Positions 41,596 to 53,574 of a DNA stretch of 64,000 nt are shown here, piece after piece. Source of the stretch: Balaenoptera acutorostrata (taxonomy: Eukaryota; Chordata; Mammalia; Artiodactyla; Balaenopteridae); the NCBI RefSeq assembly GCF_949987535.1, contig NC_080066.1:130738335-130802334 (forward strand). The letters run 5' to 3'. Within the stretch, counting starts at the first letter, position 1, and each line of letters opens with the position of its first letter. Under the pieces are notes generated by a model, which saw only the letters and a program-made list of their open reading frames with translations, was not told the DNA's origin and did not search any database. Position numbers and translations under genes: made by a program.

Positions 41596-41945
41596 TGTGA
41601 TAGCTAATTTGATGTGTCAACTTCTGGGCCACCGGGTACCCAGATATCTGGTTAAATATTATTTCTGAGGGTGTCTCTGAGGGTGTTTGTGGATGAGATT
41701 AACATTTGAACTGGTAGACTGAGTAAAGCAGATTGCCCTCTCCAGAGTGGGTGGACCTCATGCAATCCACTGAAGGCCTGAATAGAAGAAAAGGCTGGGT
41801 AAGAAATAATTCTCTCTCTCTACCTGACAGCCCAGGTTTTTGGTCTTCTTTTGCTTTTGGACTAGAACTTGGACTAGAATTACACCATCAGTTCTCCTGG
41901 GTCTCCAGCTTACTGACTGCAAACTTGCACTTCTCTGCCTCTATA

Positions 41946-41988
<43 letters not shown>

Positions 41989-42020
41989 TTCTGTTTCTCT
42001 AAAGATTCCAGACTAATACA
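41596..42020 (+). mobile_element. Solo LTR, MLT2/ERVL-like, inserted in an L1
   Basis: Begins TGTGATAGCTAATTTGATGT and ends CCAGACTAATACA, so it has TG...CA ends. Flanked by 5-bp near-duplicates CCCAC (41591-41595) and CCCAT (42021-42025). It contains GAGTAAAGCAGATTGCCCTC and a (GT)19 tract at 41949-41986. There are no internal retroviral genes. Confidence 0.75.
41949..41986. repeat. (GT)19 microsatellite
   Basis: An uninterrupted 38-bp GT run inside the LTR. Confidence 0.95.
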
Positions 42021-43029
42021 CCCATGAAGGAAAATAAAAGTATTGTACACATAAATTATTTCAATTCATAAAAATAAAATGTTATTTCTATGTAACAGCA
42101 ACAAAGTTAGAAAATAAAATTTTAAAATAATATCACTTATAATAGAATAAACATTATACCATGTATTTTGGAATAAATCTTAGATAGGAAGTACAAGACT
42201 CCTAGGGAGAAAACGAGACTCTGAGAAAAATTAAAGATCTAAATAAATAAAATAAAATACCATGTTCATGAATTATCAGACTTAATATTGTAAATATATC
42301 AATTCTCCTCAAACTGATCCATGGAGTTAATAAAATCACAGTCAAAACCAAACAGTATGTTTGGTTAAAACTGAAACGATAATTTCAAAACTTATATAGA
42401 AATACAAAAAGCTAAGAAATCAGTCATATACTCTTAAAGAAATATAAGTACTTGCTCCAATTATTATTGGAATTTATTACAAAGCTACAGTATTTAATAA
42501 TGTGATACTGATATAATGATAGACAAACAGATGAACAGAACAGAGAGCACAGAAACAAGCCCACAGATATATAGACCCTTGATGTATAACAAAGGTGGCA
42601 TTATGGGCAGGGGGAAGATTGTTGAGGGACGCTGGGGCAAGTGGATGAATAGTGAACAACTGGATACCCATATCGAGAAGAATGAAATCAACTCCTATTC
42701 ACACTTGATACAAAAATCAATTTTAGTTGATTTTAGACCTATTAAATAGACCTAATAAAGTTCTGATAATATAAAACAAGATAATAGATAATTATCTTAA
42801 TGACCTCAGGACAGAAAAGGATTTACCAAACAGAACACAAAAATTACTACCCAAAGTGTAATAATACCAAGTGTTGGTGATTATGTAGAAAAATGCGAAC
42901 TCTCACACACTGCCAATGGCGTGCAAAATGGCTCTATCACTTTGGAAAACTTTGCCATCATCTACTAAAGTTCAAGATAAGCATACCCTATGATCCAGTA
43001 ATTCTACTACTCAATATTTTATATTCTTT

Positions 43030-43345
43030 AAAGCTCTACAGTCCAATACAGTAGACACTAGCCTCATGTGGCTACTGAGCACCTGAAATATAGCTCTACT
43101 GAACTGGAGATGGGCTATAAGAGTAAAATGTATACCAGACGTCAAAGATCTAGCACACACAAAAAATGTCAACTATCTCAATAATTTTTATGTTGACTAT
43201 ATGCTGAAATGATTGGATTTATTGGGTTAAATACATTATTTAAATCAATTTCATCTGTGTCTTCTTATATTTTTAATGTGGCTATGAGAAAAGTTTAAAT
43301 TACATATGTGGCTAATATTATATTTCAATTGGACAGCACTGCTCT
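43030..43345. repeat. hAT-type nonautonomous element
   Basis: Left end GCTCTACAGTCCAATACAGT with CATGTGGCTACTGAGCACCT; right end CAATTGGACAGCACTGCTCT with ATTACATATGTGGCTA. The two ends are roughly inverted copies, typical of an old Charlie-like element. Confidence 0.65.
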
Positions 43346-43414
43346 AGAGCAATAAGCACAAACGTTTACCAGAAGACATGTACAAGGCGGCTCATAAAAA
43401 ACATTATTGGTGGA

Positions 43415-43638
43415 CTTCCCTCGTGGTGCAGTGGTTAAGAATCCACCTGCCAGAGCAGGGCACATGGGTTCGAGCCCTGGTCTGGAAAACCCCCATGCTG
43501 CGGAGCAACTAAGCCCATGTGCCACAACTACTGAGCCTGTGCTCTAGAGCCCATGCTCCACAACAAGAGAAGCCACCACAATGAGAAGCCCGCACACCAC
43601 AACGAAGAGTAGCCCCCGCTCGCCCCAACTAGAGAAAG
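43415..43638 (+). mobile_element. CHR-type SINE, 3'-truncated at an L1 junction
   Basis: The head GGACTTCCCTCGTGGTGCAG and B box GGTTCGAGCCC are visible, but the copy stops at CCCAACTAGAGAAAGCC and joins L1 sequence directly, with no tail and no SINE remainder after the L1. Confidence 0.85.
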
Positions 43639-45790
43639 CCTACAAATTGGAAGGAATTGAGAAGGAATACAAATTGGAAAAGAAGAAATAAAATCGTCAC
43701 TATTTGCTGATGACATGATACTATACATAGAAAATCCTAAAGATGTCACCAGAAAACTACTAGAAGTAATCAATGAATTTGGTAAGGCTTCAGGATACAA
43801 AACTAATGCACAGAAATCTCTGGCATTCCTATACACCAACAACGAAAAATCAGAAAGAAATTAAGGAAACACTCCCATTTACCACTGCAACAAAAAGAAT
43901 AAAATACCTAAGAATAAACCTGCCTAAGGAGGCGAAAGACTTGTACTCAGAAAACTATAAAACACTGATGAAAGGAATCAAAGATGACATAAACAGATGG
44001 AGAAATATACCATGTTCTTAGATTGGAAGAATCAATATTGTGAAAATGACTATACTACCCAAAGCAATCTACAGAGTCAATGCAATCCCTATCAAACTAC
44101 CAATGGCATTCTTCACAGAATTAGAACAAAAAAATCTTACAATTCGTATGGAAACACAAAAGACCCCGAATAGCCAAAACAATCTTGAGAAAGAAAAACA
44201 GAGTTGGAGGAATCAGGCTCCCCAACTTCAAACTATACCATAAAGCTACAGTAATCAAGACAGTATGGTACTGGCACAAAAACAAAAATACAGATCAATG
44301 GTACAGGACAGAATGCCCAGAGATAAACCCATGCACATATGGGCACCTAATTTACGACAAAGGAGGCAAGAACATACAATGGAGAAAAGACAGCCTCTTC
44401 AATAAGTGGTGCTGGGAAAACTGGACAGCTACATGTAAAAGAATGAAATTAGAACACTACCTAACACCATACACAAAAATAAACCCAAAATGGATTAAAG
44501 ACTTAAATGTAAGACCAGACACTATAAAACTTTTAGAGGAAAACATAGGAAAAACATTCTTTGACATAAATCAGAGCAAGATCTTTTTTGACCCACCTCC
44601 TAGAGTAACAGAAATAAAAACAAATGGGACTTAATTAAACTTAAAAGCTTCTGCACAGCAAAGAAAACCATAAACAAGACAAAAAGACAACCCTCAGAAT
44701 GGGAGAAAATATTTGCAAATGGAACAACAGACAAAGGAGTAATCTCCAAAATATACAAACAGCTCATGGAGCGCAATATCAAAAAAACCAAACAATCCAG
44801 TTAAAAAATGGGCAGAAGACCTAAACAGACATTTCACCAAGGAAGACACACAGATGGCCAAGAGGCACATGAAAAGATGCTCAACATCACTAATTATTAG
44901 AGAAGTGCAAATCAAAACTGCAGTGAGGTATCACCTCACGCCAGTCAGAATGGCCATTATCAAAAAAGCTAGAAACAATAAATGCTGGAAAGGGTGTGGT
45001 GAAAAGGGAACTCTCCTACACTGTTGGTGGGAATGTAAATTGATACAACCACTATGGAAAACAGTATGAAGGTTCCTTAAAAAACTAAAAATAGAACTAC
45101 CATATGACCCAGCAATCCCACTACTGGGCATATACCCTGAGAAAACCATAATTCAAAAAGAGACATGCACCACAATGGTCACTGCAGCACTATTTACAAT
45201 AGCCAGGACATGGAAGCAACCTAAGTGTCCATCTACAGATGAATGGATAAAGAAGATGTGGCACATATATATATAATGGAATATTACTCAGCCATAAAAA
45301 GAAATGAAACTGAGTTATTTGTAGTGAGGTGGATAGACCTAGAGTCTGTCATACAGAGTGAAGTAAGTCAGAAAGAGAAAAAAAATACCGTATGCTAACG
45401 CATATATATGGAATCTTAAAAAAAAAAAAAAAGTGGTACTGATGAACCTAGTTGCAGGGCAGGAATAAAGAGGTAGACATAGAGAATGGACTTGATGACA
45501 TGGGGAGGGAGCACGAAGCTGGGGCGAAGTGAGAGTAGCATCGACATATATACACTACCGAATGTACAATAGTTGGCTGGTGGGAAGCAGCAGCATAGCA
45601 CAGGGAGATCAGCTCGGTGCTTTGCGATGACCTAGAAGGGTGGAATAGGGAGGATGGGAGGGAGGCTCAAGAGGGAGGGGACATGGGGACATGTGTATGC
45701 ATATGGCTGATTCGCTTTGTTGTGCAACAGAAACTAACACGGTGTTGTGAAGCAATTATACTCCAATAAAGATCTATTAAAAAAAAAAGA
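43639..45790 (+). mobile_element. 5'-truncated L1 (ORF2 from the RT active-site region to the 3' end)
   Basis: ORF2 begins just before the FADD-type motif of reverse transcriptase (TATTTGCTGATGACATGATA at about 43701), and runs in broken frames through the thumb and C-terminal region (44854-45069 encodes [17 protein letters not shown]). The 3' UTR ends in CAATAAAGATCTATTAAA and a poly-A run at 45779-45789. At the 5' edge TACAAATTGGAA occurs twice within 27 bp. Confidence 0.88.
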
Positions 45791-45794
45791 AGTA

Positions 45795-47884
45795 CAGTGA
45801 TGACAGTTCTGAAAAAAAAAAAAAAGAAACAAAGGAACCAATACAGAAGAAAAGCCAAAGGAATGCCCAGGATGAAGTAAGGGAAAATTATAAGATGAGA
45901 GCTGTACAACACGCATAAAGGTCACCAGTCTGATTAGAGCAGATCGGAAGGCTCTAAGAGAAGCTATCTCAAGAAGATGAAATTATCAGAGTACCTGATG
46001 GACCTAAAACTCTTGAGAGGATATTTAAACAACTGGTAGAGAGTTTGAGCTTAAATTAATAAATACATAGAAAATACACAAACAAGAAAACAAGACAATT
46101 ATTAACTTCAGTAAAAGTAAAAGGTTAGGTAGTAAGGAAAAAGTAGTTTAACTATAAATAACATGTAGTATAGTATATGGTCATTATTTATGGTCATAAT
46201 ACTATAAACTCTGAATACTGATCCAACCAAAATTAAGATATAACCATGGGGTGGGAGGAGAGACAGGAAGTATATGTGGTTGGAGGGGGAATGTATATGT
46301 GTATTGAAAAATATTAAATCCTTACCTTCCAGAGTAGGAAATCAACAGATAATGCCCAAAACAGAAAAGTCATAAGTAGCAACAGAAGCACTTTTTTTCC
46401 TTAGAGACACAGAACACTGAAATGAATCACTTTGAAAAATTAAAGGGACTGCCTCTAGGAAGCAAAAAATGTTGTGAATAGTGAGGAGGTAATGCTCTTT
46501 ATCATAACAAGCCTTATAGAGCTATTTATCTTTTTTTTCCCATGAATAATTTTGATAAAATACAAAGAAATTTACAAGGAAACATGATAAGTAGGGAAGT
46601 GAGAAAGAGGAAGGACACATGAAACTGGAGACAGTAAGTAAAAACTACTTTTTGAAGACGTCTGGATAAGAAGAGTTTAAATAAGGCAATTAGAAATTCA
46701 TATAGGACTAACATTCAAAAAACCTGGCTTTATATTTTTTTAGAAATTCCAAATAGATTTGGGAGAAATAAATATTTCCTCTTACAACCTGCACTTCTTT
46801 CATATAACAAGAGGAAACTTAATTACATCCTACCATGTATTTCTATTAGATCAACAAAGACATTTTTAAAAATATAAAATAAACATTTATATTGGAAGTT
46901 CAGCTTGGAGTTCATAAGGCTGTTTGTTATAACATCCTTCCATAAAAACCAAGGGCCCTAATCAGTAAAAATGACTGTGCATGAGAATTAAGATAATGTC
47001 TAATGGATTTTTTTCTATGATTATGATTTTAGTAAATAACCTACAAAGCAACCTTAACACTGAGCATCTGAGTTTCTTATGCTAAACTTGTTAAACTGAA
47101 AATATGAAAAGTCATAAAAACAAATATACAGTGTTAAAATCCCAGCCATAAATAATAAGGACATCAGGATGATAATGAAAGATAACCATATTTTGTACTT
47201 TCACAGTATTTACTATCTCAGCACCCTGAGAGACAGTCAACATAAAATTACCACATCAGAACAAACTAATTTTTCAGATTTTTCTGAAAGACTGGTCAGA
47301 AAAAGAGCAATTAAAATAATTTTCAATCTTTAGCAGTAGATTAACAAGTCAGACCTGTATTTTAGTTACACCATATTTTCAAATTGCCAGAAGGTACTTC
47401 CTTATACACACACTGTAAACAGAATAGTCATAATACTATAGATTCATGCATAGATGCATATAAAAGCATTAAACTTTATTTTTAATTGATAAACACTAGG
47501 TTTGACAAATTTCAGAAATGCTATTTCCTAATATATATATTTTTTCAGTTCTCCATACTCACAATCAAACACAAAAATCTTGCTAGTGCACTTGTTCAAT
47601 CAACTAACATTTGCGTTTCTGGTACAATGTAGAAATAAATCCCTCTGGATGCACCGTCTGTTCATTTACTTATATCAAAATCTTTATTCTACTGGTAAGA
47701 TTTCTGCAAGGATGCAAGTGCCTCAAACACCAATTAAGAATACTGGAAGTTTTGTTTGTTGTAAGAGTTAAAATTCAATTTAAAAAGAAAAAGCAGCAAA
47801 TTTCATCCTAAAGATATACTAACTACTATAAAATATTGCTCATAGAAATATTTAAAAACCTAAACAAATGAAAATTTAAACTGT
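45795..47884. other. Intron 1 sequence, nothing recognised
   Basis: AT-rich intron without an assigned repeat family. Open frames here (such as 45667-45912 and 47580-47771) have no exon signals or recognised domains. Confidence 0.4.
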
Positions 47885-48159
47885 ATAGGTTTAAAGACTC
47901 AATATTGTTAAGATGTCAATTTCCCTCAAATAATCTATAAATTCAACACAATCCCTATCAAAATTCCAGGGTTTTTTTGGTAGAAATTGACAGGCTAATT
48001 TTAAAATTCCTATGGACAGGCTATACAAAGGTCTTAGAATAACCAAAACAACTCTGAAAAAGAACAAAGTCGGAAGGCTAAAACTACCTGATTCCAAGAT
48101 TTTTTATAAAGCTACAGTAATCAAAATAGTGTGGTATTGATGTAGAGATAGGAAAAAAG

Positions 48160-48297
48160 GGATTCCCCTACCAGTCCAGTGGTTAGGACTTCGCCCTTCC
48201 ACTGCAGGGGGCGTAGGTTTGGTTCTTAGTCAGGGAACTAAGATCCTGCATGCTGCACGGCCAAATAAATAAATAATAAAATAAATAAATTTTTAAA
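48160..48297 (+). mobile_element. Short CHR-type SINE nested in L1
   Basis: Perfect 14-bp duplication AGATAGGAAAAAAG at 48146-48159 and 48298-48311. Head GGATTCCCCTACCAGTCCAG, then GGTTTGGTTCTTAGTCAGGG; AAATAAATAAATTT-type tail. Confidence 0.95.
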
Positions 48298-48370
48298 AGA
48301 TAGGAAAAAAGACCAATGCAACAGAATAGAGAATCCAGAAATAAAAACACAAATATAGACAAATGATTTT

Positions 48371-48711
48371 TTTGCTCGTTCATGCAAATTTTATTTATTT
48401 TTTAACATTTTTATTGGAGTATAATTGCTTTACAATGGTGTGTTAGTTTCTGCTTTATAACAAAGTGAATCAGCTATACATATACGTATATCCCCATATC
48501 TCTTCCCTCTTGTGTCTCCCTCCTACCTTCCCTATTCCACCCCTCTAGGTGGTCACAAAGCATCGAGCTGATCTCCCTGTGCTATGTGGCTGCTTCCCAC
48601 TAGCTATCTATTTTACATTTGGTAGTATATATAAGTCCATGCCACTCTCTCACTTCGTCCCAGCTTACCCTTCCCCCTCCCCATGTCCTCAAGTCCATTC
48701 TCTACGTCTGC
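48371..48711 (-). mobile_element. L1 3' end, minus orientation, with a short 3' transduction
   Basis: Perfect 15-bp duplication TAGACAAATGATTTT at 48356-48370 and 48712-48726. The L1 3' end is seen as TTATTGGAGTATAATTGCTT. Between the T run and the L1 polyadenylation tail complement lies about 15 bp of unrelated sequence (about 48375-48389). Confidence 0.92.
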
Positions 48712-49060
48712 TAGACAAATGATTTTGATAAAGGTGCAAAGGCCTTTAGCAAAGGAGAAAGGATAGCTTTTGCAATAAATGATGGTAGAACAATCAGATA
48801 ACCATATACAAAAAAACCAAACATAACAGATACAAAATTATCTCATCATATATAAAAATTAACTCAAATAGATCATAGATCTAAATGTAAAACCTAGTAC
48901 TATAAAACTTCTGGAAGAAAAAATAGACGAAAAAATTTGTCACCCTAGGTTGACCAAAGATTTCTTAGACACTAAAGGCACAGTCTGTAAAAAAGCAAAT
49001 GGATAAACTGAACTTTATAAAAATTTAAAACTTTTGCTCTTCAAAAGATAATATTAAGAG

Positions 49061-49802
49061 TGAATTGAATATAATCAGTGAATCAATGAACTAATAACAT
49101 TTTATAGTAATAAAACAATATATTTTGGTCTTTCTTTTAAGAACTGAGGAGATTTTCTCCATAGGAATAATTTAATTCTTTAATTTTAAACTATATTAAT
49201 GTGTACACTGAATGCTCTAAGTTGAAGCCATCATTCTCAATTAAATAACACTACTATGACAATACTTGAACTAAATTTTAAAATAAAAATTAGCATTTTT
49301 TTCTTGGTAAATAAGCTATAACTCTGTCAGAAATTATTAACTAAATGTGTATTAATGTATTAGCTATACTTTTTAAGGTGAAGTTGCTATAGTATTTAAT
49401 GTATATATAGAAAGTGAGAAGAAATGAATAAGTTGCAGATTAGACAGAATTTAGAATTAGGTTAGTTTTGAAAAATGAAGTTGTCATATATGGGTTCTAG
49501 CACATCTCACCATAAAAATTATGGAGATCATATAATTGTAACCTGGTTAATTTGGGATGATGGATATTTTGGACTAATAGTGACAACATAAATACATTTT
49601 AGGACTAGTATACATGTGGCATATGGATTCGTGGGAAGAATGAAAACCTAAACTATATAGTTTATAATCCATAACTATTTTATAGTATTCAAAGATAAGG
49701 TATCATTATTGATAGTATTAAATACAGTTACAATGAACATTGATGGTTCAAAACATTTTACTGGATTATGCAGTGTTAACCCAGAATTTGTTTTGATCCT
49801 TG

Positions 49803-49847
<45 letters not shown>

Positions 49848-49956
49848 ATGCCAACTAACTTTATTTACTTTCTTGTTTACATGTGGGGTTTTTTGTTTTT
49901 AAAAATTATTTTGTTAAAAAAATCCCAATAAAGATTTATTGCTATTTTTAAAGAGG
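49061..49956 (+). pseudogene. Probable processed retrocopy, unidentified 3' UTR source, inside L1
   Basis: A perfect 12-bp duplication TAATATTAAGAG lies at 49049-49060 and 49957-49968. The 896-bp insert has an AATAAA at 49927-49932, 24 bp before its right edge. The flanking L1 reads straight through when insert and one duplication are removed. It is AT-rich, carries no open frame I recognise and has a (TA)19 tract. The poly-A tail is nearly lost (AAAGAG only). The parent gene was not identified. Confidence 0.6.
49807..49844. repeat. (TA)19 microsatellite
   Basis: An uninterrupted 38-bp TA run inside the 49061-49956 insert. Confidence 0.95.
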
Positions 49957-50520
49957 TAATATTAAGAGAATAAAAAACTACAGACTGAAAGAAAATCTTT
50001 GTATATAAAGGATTTATAGTTAGATACATAAAGAACCCTCAAAACTCAACAATAAGAAATCAAACAAATTAACAAAAAAGGGCAAGGGATCTGAACAAAC
50101 AGTTCACCAAAGAAGATATATGGATGGCAAATAAGGACAGGAGAGATGCTTGACATCATTAATCATCAGGGAAATGCAAATTAAAACAAGATACCAGTAT
50201 AATAGCCCTATTAGGATGGCTAGAAATAAATTTAAATACCAAGCGCTGGCAGGAAGAACTGGAATTCTCATATGTTGTTGCTGGGAATGTAAAACTGTAC
50301 AACAGTTCAAATAGAAAACAGTGTGACAGTTACTTAAAAAGTTAAACACACACCTACTATCTGATCCAGTCACTCTTTGCTAATTACCCAAGAGAAAAGG
50401 AAATATATGCCCATACAAAGACGTGTATACAAATGTTTACAGCAGCTTTATTTTTAACAGCCAAGATATGAAAACCAAATGTACATCAACAAGTGAATGG
50501 ATTAAAAAAAAAAAAAAGTG

Positions 50521-50906
50521 GGGACTTCCCTGGTGGTCCAGTGGTAAAGAATCCGCCTTAATGCAGGGGATGTGGGTTCGATCCCTTGTTAGGGAACTAA
50601 GATCCCACATGCCTGGGGGCAACTAAGCCCACGTGCCACAACTACTGAGCTCGAGCGCCTCAACTAGAGCCTGCGTGCCGCAAACTACAGAGCCCACGCG
50701 CCCTGGAGCCTGTGTGCCACAACTAGAGAAGAGAAAACCCGCACGTCACAACTAGAGAGAAGCCCGGGCACCACAACGAAGAGCCTGCACACCGCAACAA
50801 AAGATCCTGCATGCCTCAACGAAGATCCTGCATGCTGCAACTAAGACTGCACGCGGCCAAAAATAAATTAAATAAATAAATAAATAAATAAATGATGAAT
50901 AAATCT
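50521..50906 (+). mobile_element. CHR-type SINE, long form, nested in L1
   Basis: Head GGGACTTCCCTGGTGGTCCA with B box GGTTCGATCCC. The body has many CACAACTAGAGA-type repeats, making it about 385 bp. It is flanked by an A-run followed by GTGG on both sides. Confidence 0.93.
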
Positions 50907-51384
50907 TAAAAAAAAAAAGTGGTATATCCACACAATGGAATGCTACTGAACAATAAAAAGGAATGAACTATTGATGTATGCAACAACATGGATGGATCTC
51001 AAAATAATTATGTTGAGTGAAAGAAGCCAGGCAAAAAAAAGAATATATACTGTGTGATTCCATTACCAAAAAACTCTAGAAAAAGCAATCTATAGTGATA
51101 GGAAGCAAATCAGTGATTGCTTGTGGATTAGAGGTCAGGAGGGATGGGAGGGAGAATTATAGAGCATCAAGAGGAAATCTATGGGCTGAAGGATATACTA
51201 TCTTTATTATGAATGTTTCACTTAAGTATACATACATAAAAACTTATCAAACTGTACACTTTAAATATGTGCAGTTTATTGTATGTTAATTCTCAAATAA
51301 GTTATTTAAAATAATATAAAAATTAATATTCTGAGGTAGCATTTTTCTGATCAGGGTGTATAATCAAGAATTGAAACCACAGTT

Positions 51385-51530
51385 GTACACTATGAACTCA
51401 TTAAGGTCAGGAACTATTTCTTATGTTTTTGGTCTCTTCCTATTTCCCCACTCCTTTACTCCTAACACAAAGGTAATTTAGCACCATGCTTTGCATAAAG
51501 AAAGCACTCAGTAAACAGCTAAATAAATAA
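51385..51530 (+). repeat. L2 LINE 3' fragment
   Basis: AAGGTCAGGAACTATTTCTT, GCACCATGCTTTGCATAAAG and AAGCACTCAGTAAACAGCTA are L2 3' end landmarks. Confidence 0.6.
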
Positions 51531-51809
51531 ATAATAAATAACAGCTGCTAAATAAATTCATGGTAGCAAACAGATTCCCTGGACTTGCTGAAATTCGGAG
51601 ACTGGGAAAAATTAAGAACTCCATTAACTTTGGTTTTATTTCATTGGATATGTACCTGAAGACTCAGTTATCCCATATAACATTATAAATGAGGGGATTC
51701 CCACTGCATGTTCCTCTATTACCACTGTCTATTAATATTCACTTCCCACTTAGATTTAGTGTTCTTAATTAGGTGCTTTCTTGACAGGTTTTCAAGGTGG
51801 ATTTATTTA

Positions 51810-52163
51810 TTTATTTTTTAATTTATTTTATTTATTTACTTTTGGCTGCGTTGGGTCTTCCTTGCTGCGTGCGGGCTTTCTCTAGTTGTGGCGAGCAGGG
51901 GCTACTCTTCGTTGCGGTGCGCGGGCTTCTCAGTGCAGTGGCTTCTCTTGTTGCAGAGCACAGGCTCTAGGTGCACAGGCTTCAGTAGTTGGCACACGGG
52001 CTCAGTAGTTGTGGCCTGCAGGCTCCAGAGCGCAGGCTCAGTTATTGTGGCTCACGGGCTTAGTTGCTCTGCAGCATGTGGGATCTTCCCGGACCAGGGA
52101 TCGAACGTGTGCCCCCTGCACTGGCAGGCCGATTCTTAACCACTGTGCCACCAGGGAAGTCCC
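51810..52163 (-). mobile_element. CHR-type SINE, full length, minus orientation
   Basis: Flanked by CAAGGTGGATTTATTTA at 51793-51809 and CAAGGTGGGTTTATTTA at 52164-52180 (one mismatch). The reverse-complement body starts TTTGGCTGCGTTGGGTCTTC. Confidence 0.94.
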
Positions 52164-52180
52164 CAAGGTGGGTTTATTTA

Positions 52181-53170
52181 AAATGCAGAAAGTACAGGCC
52201 AGGAATCTCATTCTATTTAGCTTAATATTAGGTTAGGGCTTACCATAAAACAATCAAAACATACAGGAAAGACTATTAGCTGAAACTGAAAGTTTTCTCA
52301 TTAAAATTTTCTTTGATTGGAATGAAATGGCAAATGAACTGTAAGTACCTTCCCATACAATCAGGCCAAGAAAGTACAGGCTAGATCAATGGTTCCCAAC
52401 TTGTTCCAGTGGCAGAGCATTTGGACGTCACAGTGCTCTTAGAAGAATATAAAATATTAAGAGACTTACACTTCATCATAGTAAGCAAGAAGAATGTTAA
52501 TAAAAATGACTATAAAACTTAAAAACTATAGGCACATGTTTGTAAGTAAAAACAAAATGTATCATAAGCAGTTCTCCCTGTACAACCTCTATATCTCTTG
52601 TCAATTTACTTACAATCTTGCACTACTCATTAGCAAATAAACTGCAGCACGTACCACAGACTTAAGAAAAACTTAGGAGAAAAAAATAAAATGGAAAAAA
52701 ATTAATAGTGGCTTTTTTCCCTGTGACCTGGGGAAAAGATCACTATTACTAAATATGTTTTATTCAGTCAAAGTTTAAGACTCCCTGGGCCAAATACCCA
52801 TGTCCTTCAGCATACTACCAAAACTACTATATGCACTCTTTCTTCAAGAAGATCTGCCGGCAAGGTGCTTGCACTCAAGGAGTAAATAAAGCAGGTTCTC
52901 CTTTCCCACCTCTCCACAACTGCCCTCCTCCCACTTAACTGAAGAAAGGCAGATCTCCTACTTATCCTGAATCTTATTATGGTGCATTGCTCTGCAGTGC
53001 AATAAATAAATAAATAAATAAATAAATTCTATGACACAAAACAAGGAGACAATGATAAATATTTTTCATTTAACCTTGCTTCTTCTATCTCCTAGCCTAC
53101 TGTCAAAAAATACACTATAATGCGGGGAAAAGCTCATGAGAACAAAGAAAAGAAAGCATATTTAAAAAGT
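52181..53170. other. Intron 1 sequence
   Basis: No exon. A weak hAT-like phrase (GATCAATGGTTCCCAACTTG near 52386) was seen but not pursued, and an (AATA)n run lies at 53001-53027. Confidence 0.35.
53001..53027. repeat. (AATA)n simple repeat
   Basis: Six or seven tetranucleotide units without a SINE body beside them. Confidence 0.85.
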
Positions 53171-53178
53171 ACTAAATA

Positions 53179-53311
53179 GGACTTCCCTGGCAGTCCAGTG
53201 GTTAAGACCCCGCGCTTCCACTGCAGGGGGTGTGGGTCTGATCCCTGGTCAGGGAACTAAGATCCCACGTGCTGCACAGAGGAGCCATAAATAAATAAAC
53301 AAACAAACAAA
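53179..53311 (+). mobile_element. Short CHR-type SINE
   Basis: Head GGACTTCCCTGGCAGTCCAG; short body ending GCTGCACAGAGGAGCCATAA and an (AAAC)n-containing tail. ACTAAATA at 53171-53178 and 53312-53319 is the duplication. Confidence 0.92.
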
Positions 53312-53574
53312 ACTAAATACAGGCAACATCACCTTATTTCATTCAGGAGAAAAAATTCAAAGCAAGTTTTCACACCTTATCTATCTTTCTATCTTACAAT
53401 TAGAATTCAGAAGTGAGATGGTTGGCATGTGACATGTATTAACACATTCATTTGAATTGAAAAATAAAGTCAGACTTTGTCTGAACAAGATAAATACAAT
53501 AGGCTGGTTGGCTTGACAACTAAATTGACTTTACCAATTAGGTTATGTGGGGATATTTTCCATAAAACAGTGAG

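Larger units (their letters stand above)
40340..43025 (+). mobile_element. Old L1 with inverted 5' part, hosting a solo LTR
   Basis: The left part, 40340-40935, is reverse-complement L1 ORF2 (the end of the endonuclease and the linker). At about 40936 the orientation flips and the plus-strand RT region begins, with TGGCCTAGATGGCTTCACTG. This is the pattern of twin-priming 5' inversion. The plus part continues to about 43025 and is interrupted by an LTR at 41596-42020. Heavily decayed. Confidence 0.75.
47885..51305 (+). mobile_element. Old L1 ORF2/3' UTR, broken by four later insertions
   Basis: The L1 segments are about 47885-48145, 48312-48356, 48727-49060, 49969-50505 and 50923-51305. They join to a continuous sequence when each insertion and one copy of its duplication are removed. 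Landmarks include TCAATTTCCCTCAAATAATC at the start, GAAAATCTTTGTATATAAAG, and ACTGTACACTTTAAATATGT in the 3' UTR. Non-coding. Confidence 0.8.

Noticed and set aside
52386..52480. A hAT-like fragment (GATCAATGGTTCCCAACTTG)
   Set aside because: Only one end resembles a hAT terminus; too little to annotate.
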